From Deltaproteobacteria bacterium (GTDB lineage: Bacteria > Bdellovibrionota > UBA1018 > UBA923), in contig JACPKS010000004.1 of assembly GCA_016186905.1 (NCBI GenBank), positions 1 through 42,795 of the forward strand: a DNA stretch of 42,795 bases, given 5' to 3'. The notes below the pieces were generated by a model. That model saw nothing but the letters and a program-made list of their open reading frames with translations. It had not been told where the DNA came from and searched no databases. Shown here piece after piece: positions 7,831 to 16,825 of the stretch. The position numbers and the translations under genes are program-made. Position 1 is the stretch's first letter; each line of letters begins with the position of its first letter.

Positions 7831-9108
7831 ATGGGATTGATCCGAATCGAACTTGAAAATCTGCGCGCGAATCCGCCGTCAAAAACCGCTGTTTGGCCGG
7901 CTCTGGAGCGCTTTTTGGCCGACATGGACGCCGGCCGCTCAGGCTTTTTTCACCTGCCCGCGCGCTCTTCGTGGGAGCGCGAGCTCGCGGCGATCAAGCC
8001 CGCGCTCGCGCATCGCATTCCCGAGCTCGACACCTTTCTGCATCTCGGAATCGGCGGGTCAAGCCTCGGCGCCGAGACCATTGTGCGGGCGCTCGGCGCG
8101 TCCCGCGCGCCGGCGTTTCATTTTTTCAACAACATCGACCCAGACTGGATCTTGCACACGCTTGAACGGGTTTCGCCGCATAAGGCGCTTCTCTATGTCG
8201 TCACGAAATCCGGAGGCACGATGGAAACGCTCGCGCAGTTCGCGTTCCTTCGGCAATGGCTCGAGAGCCGCCTCGGAAAAGAGCGCGCGCGAAACCACGT
8301 CGTCTTCTGCACCGACCCGTCCAAGGGCGATTTGAGGGCGCTCGCGCTCGAGTGGAAGATTCCGACGTTTGAAATTCCGCCGTCGCTTGGCGGACGCTTT
8401 AGCGCGCTTTCGGCCGTTGGGCTTTTTCCGGCACTCGTCGCCGGGATCGACGGCGCTCGGCTTTTGAAAGGCGCTTCGGATTACCGCAAGCGCTTCCTCG
8501 AACAAGTGGAGAAGAGCGAAATTCCAGACGCGCTCTCTCTTGCCTCGATGCTCGTCGATCACGCGAGGAAAAACGGCAGGGCCATGACCGTGCTCATGCC
8601 CTACTCCCAGCGCCTGAAAACCTTGAGCGCGTGGTTCACCCAGCTCTGGGCCGAAAGCCTCGGAAAAAACGGTCACGGCCTCACGCCGATCGCGGCCACC
8701 GGCGCGACCGACCAGCACTCGATCTTGCAGCTTCTTCGGGATGGACCGCAAGACAAGACCGTGGGTTTCGTGGAAGTGAAGGGGTTCGATCAAACGTTTG
8801 ACATTCAATGGCATGATCCGACTCTGCCCGCCTTCGATCTCTTGAACGGGGTCACGATGAATCAGCTCATGGATGCCGAGCTTGGCGCCACCCGCCAGGT
8901 GCTCACCAACGGCGCACGCCCGCATTTCACGATCGTGCTGCCGCGCCTTTCCGCGCACACTTTGGGACAAACTCTTTATTTTCTCGAGCTGCTTACCGCG
9001 CTCACGGGCTACCTGCTTGAAATCGATCCGTTCGGCCAGCCCGGCGTCGAAGAGGGCAAGATCCTCACGAAACAACGCATCGTTGCGGCCAAGCGCAAGT
9101 TGAATTAG
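7831..9108 (+). CDS. pgi: Glucose-6-phosphate isomerase
   Basis: The enzyme interconverts glucose-6-phosphate and fructose-6-phosphate. At 425 residues it is of the shorter bacterial type. The sugar-phosphate loops are visible as GIGGSSLGAE (near 74) and TKSGGTMET, then the signature GGRFSALSAVG, the catalytic Glu in WAESLGKNG, the His in ATDQHS, and the C-terminal Lys in QPGVEEGK. The ATG at 7831 is the first sensible start; an ATG at 7818 is out of frame. It lies between the acyl-CoA dehydrogenases and the diguanylate cyclase with very short gaps, suggesting one transcript. Confidence 0.95.
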   Translation: MGLIRIELENLRANPPSKTAVWPALERFLADMDAGRSGFFHLPARSSWERELAAIKPALAHRIPELDTFLHLGIGGSSLGAETIVRALGASRAPAFHFFNNIDPDWILHTLERVSPHKALLYVVTKSGGTMETLAQFAFLRQWLESRLGKERARNHVVFCTDPSKGDLRALALEWKIPTFEIPPSLGGRFSALSAVGLFPALVAGIDGARLLKGASDYRKRFLEQVEKSEIPDALSLASMLVDHARKNGRAMTVLMPYSQRLKTLSAWFTQLWAESLGKNGHGLTPIAATGATDQHSILQLLRDGPQDKTVGFVEVKGFDQTFDIQWHDPTLPAFDLLNGVTMNQLMDAELGATRQVLTNGARPHFTIVLPRLSAHTLGQTLYFLELLTALTGYLLEIDPFGQPGVEEGKILTKQRIVAAKRKLN

Positions 9109-9120
9109 CCTAAAAGGCCT

Positions 9121-10032
9121 ATGGTCGCCGACGACGGGAACGAAGCCACAAAACAGATGAAAATCGAGTCTGACACGCTCAAAGTCGAGCGTGAAAAGGC
9201 CAAAGATCTCGAGGCATGCCTCATCATCGTCCGCGGCTCGCCTCAGGGAAAACGCCACGAGCTCGTCAAAGACACGATGGTCATGGGCCGAGACTTCACG
9301 GCCGACATCCCGATCAACGACGCCAACGTTTCGCGCAAGCACGCCGTCGTGTTCAAGGAAGGCGGCGCGGTGAAGGTCAAAGACAACGGCTCTACTAACG
9401 GCACTTTCGTCAACGACAAGCAGGTGAAGGAGCCCGTGGAGCTGCACAAGGAAGACATGATCCGGCTGGGCAACACGATCCTGAAATATCTCCCCAAGGG
9501 CGAACTTGAGATCTTCTACGCCGGAACACTTGAGAGCACGACCCACACCGACGCGCTCACCAAGGTCTACAACAAGGGCTACATCATGGATGCGCTCGCG
9601 GCGGAATTCAAGCGCGCGAAAGCCCTTCACACCGATTTTTCGGTGATGATTTTCGATCTCGACCACTTCAAAAAAGTCAACGACACCCACGGACACGACG
9701 CGGGCGACATGGTTCTGCGCGAATCGTGCGCGGTTTTGCGCGGCCGGATTTTTCCGAAGAATGCGATCGTGGGGCGCTTTGGCGGCGAGGAATTTCTGGC
9801 GCTTCTTCCCGACATGGATGTCAACGACGCGATGGACCTGGGCGAGCACGTTCGTCACGCCTTGGAAACAAACGCATTCGTTTACGAAGGGAAGCGCATT
9901 CCCGTGACGGCAAGTGTGGGCATCGCGGAGCTCACCGCCGACGTCGAGACGGCCACCGCGCTCTTCAAGCTCGCCGACAAGGCCGTCTACGCCGCCAAAT
10001 CCGGCGGCCGCAACCGCGTGTGCAAGTCTTAA
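9121..10032 (+). CDS. FHA-GGDEF diguanylate cyclase (DgcB-like)
   Basis: The 303-residue protein would make cyclic di-GMP from GTP. Residues 1-30 are a charged tail with Thr10 and Thr19. Residues about 33-125 are an FHA phosphothreonine-binding domain (GRD at 56-58, SRKH at 71-74, NGSTNG at 89-94). Residues about 140-303 are the GGDEF domain, with the metal-binding FDLDHFKK and an active-site GGEEF at 221-225. The usual inhibitory RxxD before GGEEF is missing; the place reads FPKNA. The layout matches Bdellovibrio DgcB, whose FHA domain senses a phosphothreonine in its own N-terminal tail and which is needed for prey entry. That parallel is from knowledge of the family, not from an alignment. 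The gene starts 12 bases after pgi, with AAAGG upstream. Confidence 0.92.
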   Translation: MVADDGNEATKQMKIESDTLKVEREKAKDLEACLIIVRGSPQGKRHELVKDTMVMGRDFTADIPINDANVSRKHAVVFKEGGAVKVKDNGSTNGTFVNDKQVKEPVELHKEDMIRLGNTILKYLPKGELEIFYAGTLESTTHTDALTKVYNKGYIMDALAAEFKRAKALHTDFSVMIFDLDHFKKVNDTHGHDAGDMVLRESCAVLRGRIFPKNAIVGRFGGEEFLALLPDMDVNDAMDLGEHVRHALETNAFVYEGKRIPVTASVGIAELTADVETATALFKLADKAVYAAKSGGRNRVCKS

Positions 10033-10086
10033 AGACCGGTAATTCCTGCCGATCACATGGCCCGCAGCGAACGACGATAAGCAAAC

Positions 10087-10902
10087 ATGGCGCATCTTCG
10101 TGCGAAACGACGTCTGGCCGCCGCGATTTTCAGCGCCCTTGCTGCGGGCGCGATTCCTTACGCAAGCGCCGACATTTGCACGAGGTCTCTTCATGCGGGA
10201 CAAAGCGCGAACGACTCCATCGAAATCGGCGCCGAGCTTTTTCGCGAATCGGCGCGCACGACGGTCGCTGAAACGGTGAAGGCGGCTCTTGGAACCTCGC
10301 CCGTTCTGGTTTCAGCGCTTCAGGCCGGAAGCGAAACACTCGAGAAGGCGATGCTTGGACGACTTACGAGTGAACCTTTCAAGTCGGCGCTCTCGGCACG
10401 ACTGAAGGAAAAAGTCCTGGCGTCCCACGCGATGGCGCTTGAACTTCTCATCGAGGAATCCATCAGCGATGCCCTCGTAAAAAAGGCCGTTTCGGCGGTC
10501 TTGAAGCGCCTACAGAATGCGGCCGGCGATCGCGTCGCCACGGTCGCGATTCAGCCGGAACGGTTTTCCACGATGCTCGCCGGAGAAATCGCGAATCCCG
10601 TCGTTGCACGGCTTTTCGAAACCAATAGCGCCCTACTGAAATGCACCGCGCTCATCGAGGATGGATTGGCGGCGATCCAGGGATCGCACGCGGGAACCGA
10701 AGCCATCAAAGCCGCGTTTGAAAGCGGCGACTCCGCCGTCACGAAACTCTTTGAGAGCCTGGATGTCGAAATCGGCGGCGGCTTGGGCTTTGCCACGCGT
10801 GATATCCTGAAAAGACATGCCCTCTCGGGCGAGGCGCATTCCGTGGACGAACTCACGCGCGCGGTTCTCAAGGAGCTCAAAGCGCTGTTCCCTAAGCAGT
10901 AA
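10087..10902 (+). CDS. Secreted helical protein of unknown function
   Basis: The protein has 271 residues and I do not recognise it. Residues 1-28 are a signal peptide (RAKRR, hydrophobic AAAIFSALAAGAI, then YASA before the cut). The mature part is predicted almost wholly alpha-helical, with repeating Ala/Leu/Glu/Lys heptad-like patterns and two cysteines (one at its very start). It follows the diguanylate cyclase by 54 bases on the same strand and converges with the barrel-like gene, the stops being only about 12 bases apart. It is probably periplasmic. Confidence 0.75.
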   Translation: MAHLRAKRRLAAAIFSALAAGAIPYASADICTRSLHAGQSANDSIEIGAELFRESARTTVAETVKAALGTSPVLVSALQAGSETLEKAMLGRLTSEPFKSALSARLKEKVLASHAMALELLIEESISDALVKKAVSAVLKRLQNAAGDRVATVAIQPERFSTMLAGEIANPVVARLFETNSALLKCTALIEDGLAAIQGSHAGTEAIKAAFESGDSAVTKLFESLDVEIGGGLGFATRDILKRHALSGEAHSVDELTRAVLKELKALFPKQ

Positions 10903-10913
10903 CGCGCAGGTTT

Positions 10914-11633
10914 CTATAAGGCCGCTAACGCGATATGAGCGCGAACGGCAACCAGACCTACGGCCGGCCCACGGCCAACAGGTTTTTCATAAAATGCTAG
11001 CTGCAGCGTCGCCCGCTCCAAAGGGCGGTATTCGAGACCCGACGCGAGACCAGGACTGTTGCTATCTTTGCCGTACGAAAAATCGAGGCGGGATTCGAAT
11101 AGCAGATCCAGTCGCTCGATAAGATGCAATGCAAAACCCGCATCGATCCCAACGGCCGGGCTTACCCCAAGCTCGCGCGCCACGACTTCGTTGAAGCCCT
11201 TGCGCGCCCATGGCGACACGGTAGCCTCGATCGTCTCATCGCCCACCGTCAGCGGCGCGCGAAGCATGACCGCATAAAACGGCTTCGATCCATAGATCTT
11301 ATCGGCGCCCCCTGAAACCATCATCGCCGCCGACATCGGCCCGGACCGGTAAATTCCGTGCTTTACCGAAAGGGACGATTCGAACGCGCCTGAATGCCCG
11401 CTTCCATGTTCATGCAGGAGCGCGAAATCGTACCGGCCTTCCGTCCGGTCTGACAAGCCTGCGGAAGCGCGAGCTGCTCTTCCAAACGCACCGATGACAA
11501 GTTCCCCTTTTGGAACCGTGCGCGCGGTTTCCGTAAACAAAAGGGTGGATGGTTGAATGGATTTCGCCCCGGAATCCGCGGAGGCTGTGACTGCCGCAAA
11601 TAAACCTGAAAACAAGCAAACGAAAGCCCACAT
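10914..11633 (-). CDS. Exported beta-barrel-like protein
   Basis: The protein has 239 residues. An N-terminal signal peptide is visible (WAFVCLFSGLFAAVTASA). The rest alternates short amphipathic strands with Gly/Asp/Ser turns (ELVIGAFGRAAR, YDFALLHEH, LDLLFESRLDFSYG, ATLQLAFYE) and ends in VAVRAHIALAAL, as in small outer-membrane barrels. No family is recognised. It is divergent from the subtilase gene. A perfect 12-bp palindrome, CAAGATATCTTG at 11639-11650, lies just before its ATG and could be an operator. Confidence 0.65.
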   Translation of the reverse strand: MWAFVCLFSGLFAAVTASADSGAKSIQPSTLLFTETARTVPKGELVIGAFGRAARASAGLSDRTEGRYDFALLHEHGSGHSGAFESSLSVKHGIYRSGPMSAAMMVSGGADKIYGSKPFYAVMLRAPLTVGDETIEATVSPWARKGFNEVVARELGVSPAVGIDAGFALHLIERLDLLFESRLDFSYGKDSNSPGLASGLEYRPLERATLQLAFYEKPVGRGPAVGLVAVRAHIALAAL

Positions 11634-11638
11634 GGATT

Positions 11639-11650
11639 CAAGATATCTTG
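11639..11650. promoter_or_regulatory. 12-bp palindrome before the barrel-like gene
   Basis: CAAGATATCTTG is self-complementary and ends six bases before the ATG at 11633 on the minus strand. Its position over the ribosome-binding region suggests a control site, but twelve bases can arise by chance. Confidence 0.25.
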
Positions 11651-11670
11651 GCGCTCAGAAATTGGCTCGT

Positions 11671-11718
11671 CTTTACGACGCAGAGCCTCGCGATGAGTCG
11701 GCAGACCGCTGACTGCAC
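11671..11718 (+). repeat. Copy of a dispersed intergenic repeat
   Basis: This segment has the pattern CTTTACGACGC, then GATGAGTCGGCAGACCG, then GACTGCACA. It aligns by eye with the tandem copies at 13011-13110 on the other side of the subtilase gene (CTTTTTGCGACGC, GATGAGTAGGCAGCCG, GACTGTGCA). Unlike those copies it has no strong hairpin. Confidence 0.55.
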
Positions 11719-11856
11719 ATTGATGACATGTCTAAATATCAGACAGTTTTCTGCTTGGTGGTTTGATCTTAACTTGTTGAAATTACAGGGCGGCACCTGC
11801 CTTGCACTGTTTCTCGCCTTAGAGAGACCTAACCATTTTCTGAAGGAGAGAGCCCA

Positions 11857-12987
11857 ATGAGTATTCGCAAAAGACTTGTTTCGTCGATTTTTATTTGCGC
11901 ACTGACATTCCTAGTCGTTCCAATTGCCGCACAGGCAGAAAATCCTCTTCGATTTATCGTGGCCGGCCAGAACCTCCCCACTCTTAAACAACACGTCACC
12001 GATCGGGGCGGTTCGATATCTCACGAACTCAAATACCACCAGGCTTTCATCGCGCATCTTGCGCCAGCCGCGGCCGCGAATCTTAAAAATCAGTTCGGGA
12101 CAAACGTGCTGATCGAAGAAGATCGCGAAGTGATCGCTTTCGGAAAACCGGGATCCGGCGATCCCGCGCAGCCTCCCCAAACCGAACCGTGGGGAATTTC
12201 AGCCATTCATGCCGTGGAATCGCGCGCGGTAAACCGCGGCGCGGGCGTAACGGTTTGCGTGGTTGATACCGGCGTCCAGCCCGACCATCCCGATCTCGCC
12301 GCGAACATCGCCGGCGGCGAGAATTTCGTATTTAAGAAAGGCACGATCAATCCGTCGGCATGGGCTGACGACAACGGGCACGGCACGCACGTCTCCGGCA
12401 CGATCGCGGCACTCGATAACACGATCGGCGTCGTCGGAGTGGCGCCCGAAGCGAAAATTTTCGCTACCAAAGTATTGAACAGCCGCGGGAGCGGTTATCT
12501 TTCGGACGTCGCCGAAGGAATTCGGTCGTGCCTCGCCCATGGGGCTTCGGTGGCAAACATGAGTCTTGGATGGAGCGGATATTCGCAGCTGGTGCACGAC
12601 GCGGTCATCGAAGCGAAAAATGCTGGAATGGTGCTCGTCGCCGCCGCCGGAAACGAGAGCACGGATGTTTCCAACAGTTATCCTGCCGCATATCCAGAAG
12701 TGATTGCTGTAAGCGCGGTCGATTCAAATGGGGCATTCGCGTACTTCAGTAACTTTGGGACAAAGATCGCGTTCGCGGCTCCAGGCGTCAGTGTGCTCTC
12801 GACCGTGAAGGGAAGTTCCTACGCGACATACAGCGGGACAAGCATGGCCTCGCCGCACGTCGCGGGAGTGGCCGCCCTGATGATCTCATCTGGAAGCTTG
12901 GGATTCATTGCTGACGATATCGGATTGCCCGCGACACAACAAGGAGCGGGTCGGATCAACGCTTTGAACACCGCGCTCAATCGCTAA
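11857..12987 (+). CDS. Secreted subtilisin-family serine protease
   Basis: The 376-residue protein is a complete S8 protease precursor. Residues 1-27 are a signal peptide ending AAQA. Residues about 30-95 form an inhibitor I9-type propeptide (RFIVAGQN to VIEEDREVIAF-like strands). The catalytic triad is visible: Asp in VCVVDTGVQPDHPDL, His in NGHGTHVSGT, and Ser in YSGTSMASPHVAG. The oxyanion Asn is in VAAAGNES. Translation starts after AGGAGAG. There are no extra C-terminal domains, so it is likely a free exoenzyme or periplasmic protease. The gene stands alone, with a strong terminator after it and copies of one repeat on both sides. Confidence 0.95.
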   Translation: MSIRKRLVSSIFICALTFLVVPIAAQAENPLRFIVAGQNLPTLKQHVTDRGGSISHELKYHQAFIAHLAPAAAANLKNQFGTNVLIEEDREVIAFGKPGSGDPAQPPQTEPWGISAIHAVESRAVNRGAGVTVCVVDTGVQPDHPDLAANIAGGENFVFKKGTINPSAWADDNGHGTHVSGTIAALDNTIGVVGVAPEAKIFATKVLNSRGSGYLSDVAEGIRSCLAHGASVANMSLGWSGYSQLVHDAVIEAKNAGMVLVAAAGNESTDVSNSYPAAYPEVIAVSAVDSNGAFAYFSNFGTKIAFAAPGVSVLSTVKGSSYATYSGTSMASPHVAGVAALMISSGSLGFIADDIGLPATQQGAGRINALNTALNR

Positions 12988-13003
12988 ATCACGCAGTCAT
13001 ACT

Positions 13004-13058
13004 GGCTGCCTACTTTTTGCGACGCGAAGCGCCGTGATGAGTAGGCAGCCGCCTTTTT
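13004..13058 (+). terminator. Rho-independent terminator after the subtilase gene
   Basis: Perfect 11-bp arms GGCTGCCTACT (13004-13014) and AGTAGGCAGCC (13040-13050) enclose a 25-base loop. GCCTTTTTG follows. It begins 16 bases after the stop codon. It is also one copy of the repeat family seen at 11671-11718 and 41583-41679. Confidence 0.7.
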
Positions 13059-13110
13059 GTGACGCACCGCCTTCCGCCGTGAGTCGGCAGCCACCTTTTG
13101 ACTGTGCATG
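13047..13110 (+). repeat. Second tandem copy of the terminator-like repeat
   Basis: AGCCGCCTTTTTGTGACGC, then CCGTGAGTCGGCAGCC, then ACCTTTTGACTGTGCA repeats the order of the preceding element with about 75% identity by eye. It ends 23 bases before the mutL start codon. Confidence 0.55.
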
Positions 13111-13132
13111 GCGGCGCGGCTAAGGTCGTCCC

Positions 13133-14935
13133 ATGAATGTGCAACCGGGAACCAGCAACACCATCCACGTGCTTCCACGCGAGCTTGCAGAAAAGATCGC
13201 CGCAGGAGAAGTGATCGAGCGCCCCGGTTCGGTCATCAAGGAACTCGTCGAAAACGCGCTCGACGCGGGCGCAACTCAGATTCGCATCGAACTCGAAGAC
13301 GGCGGGAAAAAACGGCTCACCGTTCGAGACGACGGCTGCGGCATCGCCGACACCGAAGTTCTCACCGCGCTTGAGCGTCACGCCACGAGCAAGATCCAGA
13401 CGCTTGATGATCTCTGGAATCTCGACACGATGGGATTTCGCGGCGAAGCGCTTCCGAGCATCGCGGCAATTTCGCGTTTTACGCTTCGCACCCGCGCGGC
13501 CGGTGCGGCCAATCGCGGGCGCCTCGTTTATCTCGAAGGCGGAAAGCTTCTGCGCGATGAGCCGCTTCTGGAACTCGACCCCGGCACTTCGATTTCGGTC
13601 GAGGACCTCTTTTACAACGTTCCCGCGCGCTTGAAATTTCAGCGCGCGCGCTCGGGAGAGTCGGCGTACATCCGCGAGATGACCGAGCACTTCGCGCTGA
13701 CGCACCCGGCGGTTTCCTTCACTTTACTTTCGGATAACCGCAAGCTCTTGGACCTTGATCCTGCCGCGCACCCCGAGCGCATTGCGCGGATTTTCGGCAC
13801 CGCGAGCGAAAATCTAGAAAACTTCGAGTCGCGCTTTGAAGACACCGCAGTCTTTGGTTTTCTCGACCGTGATGCGCGTGCCACGAACAGCCGTCAGATT
13901 TTCCTCGTGGTCAACCGCCGCATCGTGAAAGACCGGCTTCTGCAGCAGGCCGTGCTCACCGCACTTCGTCCTCGGATGCTGGAAGGCGAATATCCGCGGA
14001 TTTTCCTCTCGCTTGAAGTTCCGCGCGGCGACGTGGACGTCAACGTTCATCCCACGAAATCGGAAGTGCGTTTTCGCCGTTCGCGCGACGTGTTTCAGAT
14101 CGTGCACGGGGCTTTGTCGAAGCTCGCCGGCGCCGTCTCGCGTCCGTTTTACTCGGCGCCCGCTCCCACGGCACAAGCGTTCGCGGCGCAGCAGGCGCCT
14201 TCCACGCCTCCGTTGTTTGCAACCTCTGCATTCGGATTCCGCACGAAGACCGATGCGCCGTCCTCTTGGGGCGCGCACGATCCCGCATTCAAAACGCAGA
14301 ACACTGATCCGGCATTCAATATACCGGCATCCCACCTCTTCACCTCGCTCCAATACCTCGGCCAGCTTAAAAACACGTATCTCCTTTTTCAGGATGCCGA
14401 AGGCCTCGTCCTCATCGACCAGCACGCGGCTCACGAGCGCGTGAACTACGAGCGCATCCGCGCCGATTTTCTCAGAACCGGGCTTACGCCGCAGCCGCTT
14501 CTCGTGTCGATCACGGTGAAATGCAAGCCCGACGGCCTGCTCACCGCCGAAGAAAGCCGCGCCACGTTTGAAAAGCTGGGATTCGAGGCCGAACCGTTCG
14601 GGGAAGAAAGCCTTCTGCTGCGCGCGATCCCTGAAGGACTCGATCCCGCGAAGGCTCAGGAACTTTTCCGGGCGCTCCTGGCCGAACTTCAAGAAACACC
14701 CGCCGCGGAATCGCTCGCGGCCGATCCCTCGCGCCTCTCGCCGAAACTTGAGCGGATGCTCTCGACTGCGGCGTGCCACTCGAGCATCCGCGCGGGGCAA
14801 TCGCTCTCGCCCAAGCAAGCGCGGGCACTTGCCGCGCAAATGGACGCGACACCCGCGTCGCTCAACTGTCCGCACGGCCGGCCCTCGAGTATCCGTCTGA
14901 CGTTTGCGCAGATCGAAAATCTTTTTAAGCGCTGA
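13133..14935 (+). CDS. mutL: DNA mismatch repair protein MutL (endonuclease type)
   Basis: The protein has 600 residues. The GHKL ATPase motifs are ELVENALDAGA, DDGCGI, ERHATSKI and GFRGEAL in the first 110 residues. The C-terminal domain carries DQHAAHERVNYE at about 429-440, which fits the metal-binding DQHA(x)2E(x)4E endonuclease motif, plus ACHSSIRAG and CPHGRP. MutL would therefore nick DNA itself, as in bacteria without MutH. A Pro/Ala-rich linker separates the two halves. AAGG lies upstream of the ATG. miaA follows nine bases after the stop. Confidence 0.97.
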   Translation: MNVQPGTSNTIHVLPRELAEKIAAGEVIERPGSVIKELVENALDAGATQIRIELEDGGKKRLTVRDDGCGIADTEVLTALERHATSKIQTLDDLWNLDTMGFRGEALPSIAAISRFTLRTRAAGAANRGRLVYLEGGKLLRDEPLLELDPGTSISVEDLFYNVPARLKFQRARSGESAYIREMTEHFALTHPAVSFTLLSDNRKLLDLDPAAHPERIARIFGTASENLENFESRFEDTAVFGFLDRDARATNSRQIFLVVNRRIVKDRLLQQAVLTALRPRMLEGEYPRIFLSLEVPRGDVDVNVHPTKSEVRFRRSRDVFQIVHGALSKLAGAVSRPFYSAPAPTAQAFAAQQAPSTPPLFATSAFGFRTKTDAPSSWGAHDPAFKTQNTDPAFNIPASHLFTSLQYLGQLKNTYLLFQDAEGLVLIDQHAAHERVNYERIRADFLRTGLTPQPLLVSITVKCKPDGLLTAEESRATFEKLGFEAEPFGEESLLLRAIPEGLDPAKAQELFRALLAELQETPAAESLAADPSRLSPKLERMLSTAACHSSIRAGQSLSPKQARALAAQMDATPASLNCPHGRPSSIRLTFAQIENLFKR

Positions 14936-14944
14936 TCGCACGGG

Positions 14945-15913
14945 ATGGCCGCCTCCGCTCCGATCAAAAACACCGCCAAGATCGCCGCGCTCATCGGCCC
15001 GACCGCTTCCGGCAAGAGCGAGATCGCGCTCGACCTCGCGCGCCAGGCGGGCGCGCACATCCTAAGCTGCGACTCGCTTCTTGTTTATCGCGATCTGAAC
15101 GTCGGCACGGCGAAGCCCGGCGACGCCGAGCTCACCGCGGTCCAGCACCACGGCATCAATCTTGTCGACGCAGGCCAACCCTTCACCGCGGGAGACTACG
15201 TTCATCACGCGCGCGCCGTGATCGACCGGCTCGTCAACGGAAACACTCCGGTTTTGATCGTCGGCGGAACGGGTTTTTATCTCAAGGCGCTGCTCTTTGG
15301 AGTCTGGGATGCGCCGCCCACGCAGCCCGAGATCCGCGCAAGCCTTGAAGCCGAGGTCGCGGCCCTCGGGCCCGAAGAACGCGCGCGCGCCCTGCACGCA
15401 AAGCTCGCCGAGAAGGATCCCGCGTACGCCGCGAAGATCGACTGTCGCGACGTCTACCGGGTCATCCGCGCGCTTGAAATCATCGAAGTCACCGGCGAGC
15501 CCGTGTCGTCGCGCGTTGAAAATCGCGCCCTCCAGAATCCGCTTCCCTTCGCCTGCCCGATCTTCGGAATCCGCCGCGCTCGCGCGGAGCTTGAACGCCG
15601 CATCGTCGCCCGCATGAACGCGATGTTCGCCAAGGGCCTCGTTCGCGAGACCGAGGAGTTGCTGAAAAAATACGGGGCGAACGTTCCACGCGCGCTTCAT
15701 TGCGTGGGCTATGAGGAAGTCACGCAATTCCTGGCGGGCCACATGGAGCTCGCCGAATGCCGCGAACGCGTCGTGATTTCCACGCGGCAACTCGCTAAGA
15801 AGCAGATGACGTTTTTTCGAGGCCTCAAAACCGGAATAACCTGGTTCGATCTTCCCGCTCAAGAGGGCGCTTTAAGGAAAGCCGTGACGGGAAGCCTCTC
15901 GGCGGATTATTGA
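14945..15913 (+). CDS. miaA: tRNA dimethylallyltransferase
   Basis: MiaA adds the isopentenyl group to N6 of A37 in tRNAs that read UNN codons. The 322-residue length is normal. Visible motifs are the P-loop GPTASGKS (near 18), DSLLVYRDLNVGTAKP where most members have DS-QVYR, VGGTGFYLKAL, and the late HCVGYEEV and TRQLAKKQMTFF. The Gln of DSxQVYR is Leu here, a small departure. It follows mutL closely, an order also seen in many proteobacteria. Confidence 0.96.
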   Translation: MAASAPIKNTAKIAALIGPTASGKSEIALDLARQAGAHILSCDSLLVYRDLNVGTAKPGDAELTAVQHHGINLVDAGQPFTAGDYVHHARAVIDRLVNGNTPVLIVGGTGFYLKALLFGVWDAPPTQPEIRASLEAEVAALGPEERARALHAKLAEKDPAYAAKIDCRDVYRVIRALEIIEVTGEPVSSRVENRALQNPLPFACPIFGIRRARAELERRIVARMNAMFAKGLVRETEELLKKYGANVPRALHCVGYEEVTQFLAGHMELAECRERVVISTRQLAKKQMTFFRGLKTGITWFDLPAQEGALRKAVTGSLSADY

Positions 15914-15964
15914 TGTTTTGGGTGGTCGCACCCCGGCGAATCGAGTAAGTTGACCGGAAGCGAA

Positions 15965-16825
15965 ATGGATCAGGAAAAGCCAAAGGAATTACGCATCATC
16001 GTGCTTTCCGACGGTACGGGCGAAACCGCCGCGCAGATCACGCGCGCGGCGATCGTGCAGTTTTCCGACAAGGAAATTTACTTCACGCGTTACAAAAACA
16101 TCCGTACAAAGGCTCAGGTTGAAGCGATCTTCGAGGATGCCGCGATCCACCACGACATGGTCGTCTACACGATCGTCTCTCCAGATCTGCGCGAATTCAT
16201 GCAGCACAAGGCCGCCGAAAAGAATATCCCCGCCGTCGACATCCTCGGGCCCCTGCTCAACGCGATGGGCGGGTATTTCCACATGACGCCAAAGTCACTG
16301 CCCGGCCTCTTCCATCAGGTCAACGACCGCTACTTCAAACGTATCGAGGCGATGGAATACACGATCGCGCATGACGACGGACGCGACCTCACGGGGATGG
16401 AAAAAGCCGACATCATTCTGCTCGGCATCTCGCGCACCTCGAAGACCCCTCTTTCGATGTATCTTTCGCATCAGGGATGGAAAGTGATCAACGTGCCGAT
16501 CATCCTGGGCTTCGATCTGCCTCCGGAGGTTTACGAGGCCGATCAAAGAAAAATCGTGGCGCTCACGATCAGCGCCGACACTCTTTCGACGATCCGCAAG
16601 GCCCGCCTGGAGCGTCTTGGCCAGGACGACGGCGGCGACTACGCGAGCATCGATAAGGTGATCGAAGAGATCGACTACGCCGATCAGATTTTCAGAAAAA
16701 ACAAGCGCTGGCCCGTTTTTAACGTAACGGGCAAAGCGCTCGAGGAAACTGCGAGCGAAATCATCAAGCTCATGGTAGCCAGAAGGAAACAGATGGGCTT
16801 GCCAACACCGGGAGAGCATTCATGA
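15965..16825 (+). CDS. PPDK / PEP synthase regulatory protein (kinase-pyrophosphorylase)
   Basis: The protein has 286 residues and belongs to the DUF299/PSRP family, which both phosphorylates and dephosphorylates a threonine on pyruvate phosphate dikinase or phosphoenolpyruvate synthase and so switches gluconeogenic flux. Motifs are LSDGTGETA near the start and the P-loop GISRTSKTP near 150, followed by YLSHQGWKVINVPI. I prefer the ATG at 15965, four bases after GGAAG, over an in-frame TTG at 15950. The target dikinase is not in the window. The stop overlaps the ilvE start (ATGA). Confidence 0.93.
   Translation: MDQEKPKELRIIVLSDGTGETAAQITRAAIVQFSDKEIYFTRYKNIRTKAQVEAIFEDAAIHHDMVVYTIVSPDLREFMQHKAAEKNIPAVDILGPLLNAMGGYFHMTPKSLPGLFHQVNDRYFKRIEAMEYTIAHDDGRDLTGMEKADIILLGISRTSKTPLSMYLSHQGWKVINVPIILGFDLPPEVYEADQRKIVALTISADTLSTIRKARLERLGQDDGGDYASIDKVIEEIDYADQIFRKNKRWPVFNVTGKALEETASEIIKLMVARRKQMGLPTPGEHS

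Noticed and set aside
8059..10203. 714-codon minus-strand frame opposite pgi and the diguanylate cyclase
   Set aside because: Composition is that of an antisense shadow in high-GC coding DNA; both genes on the other strand are firmly identified.
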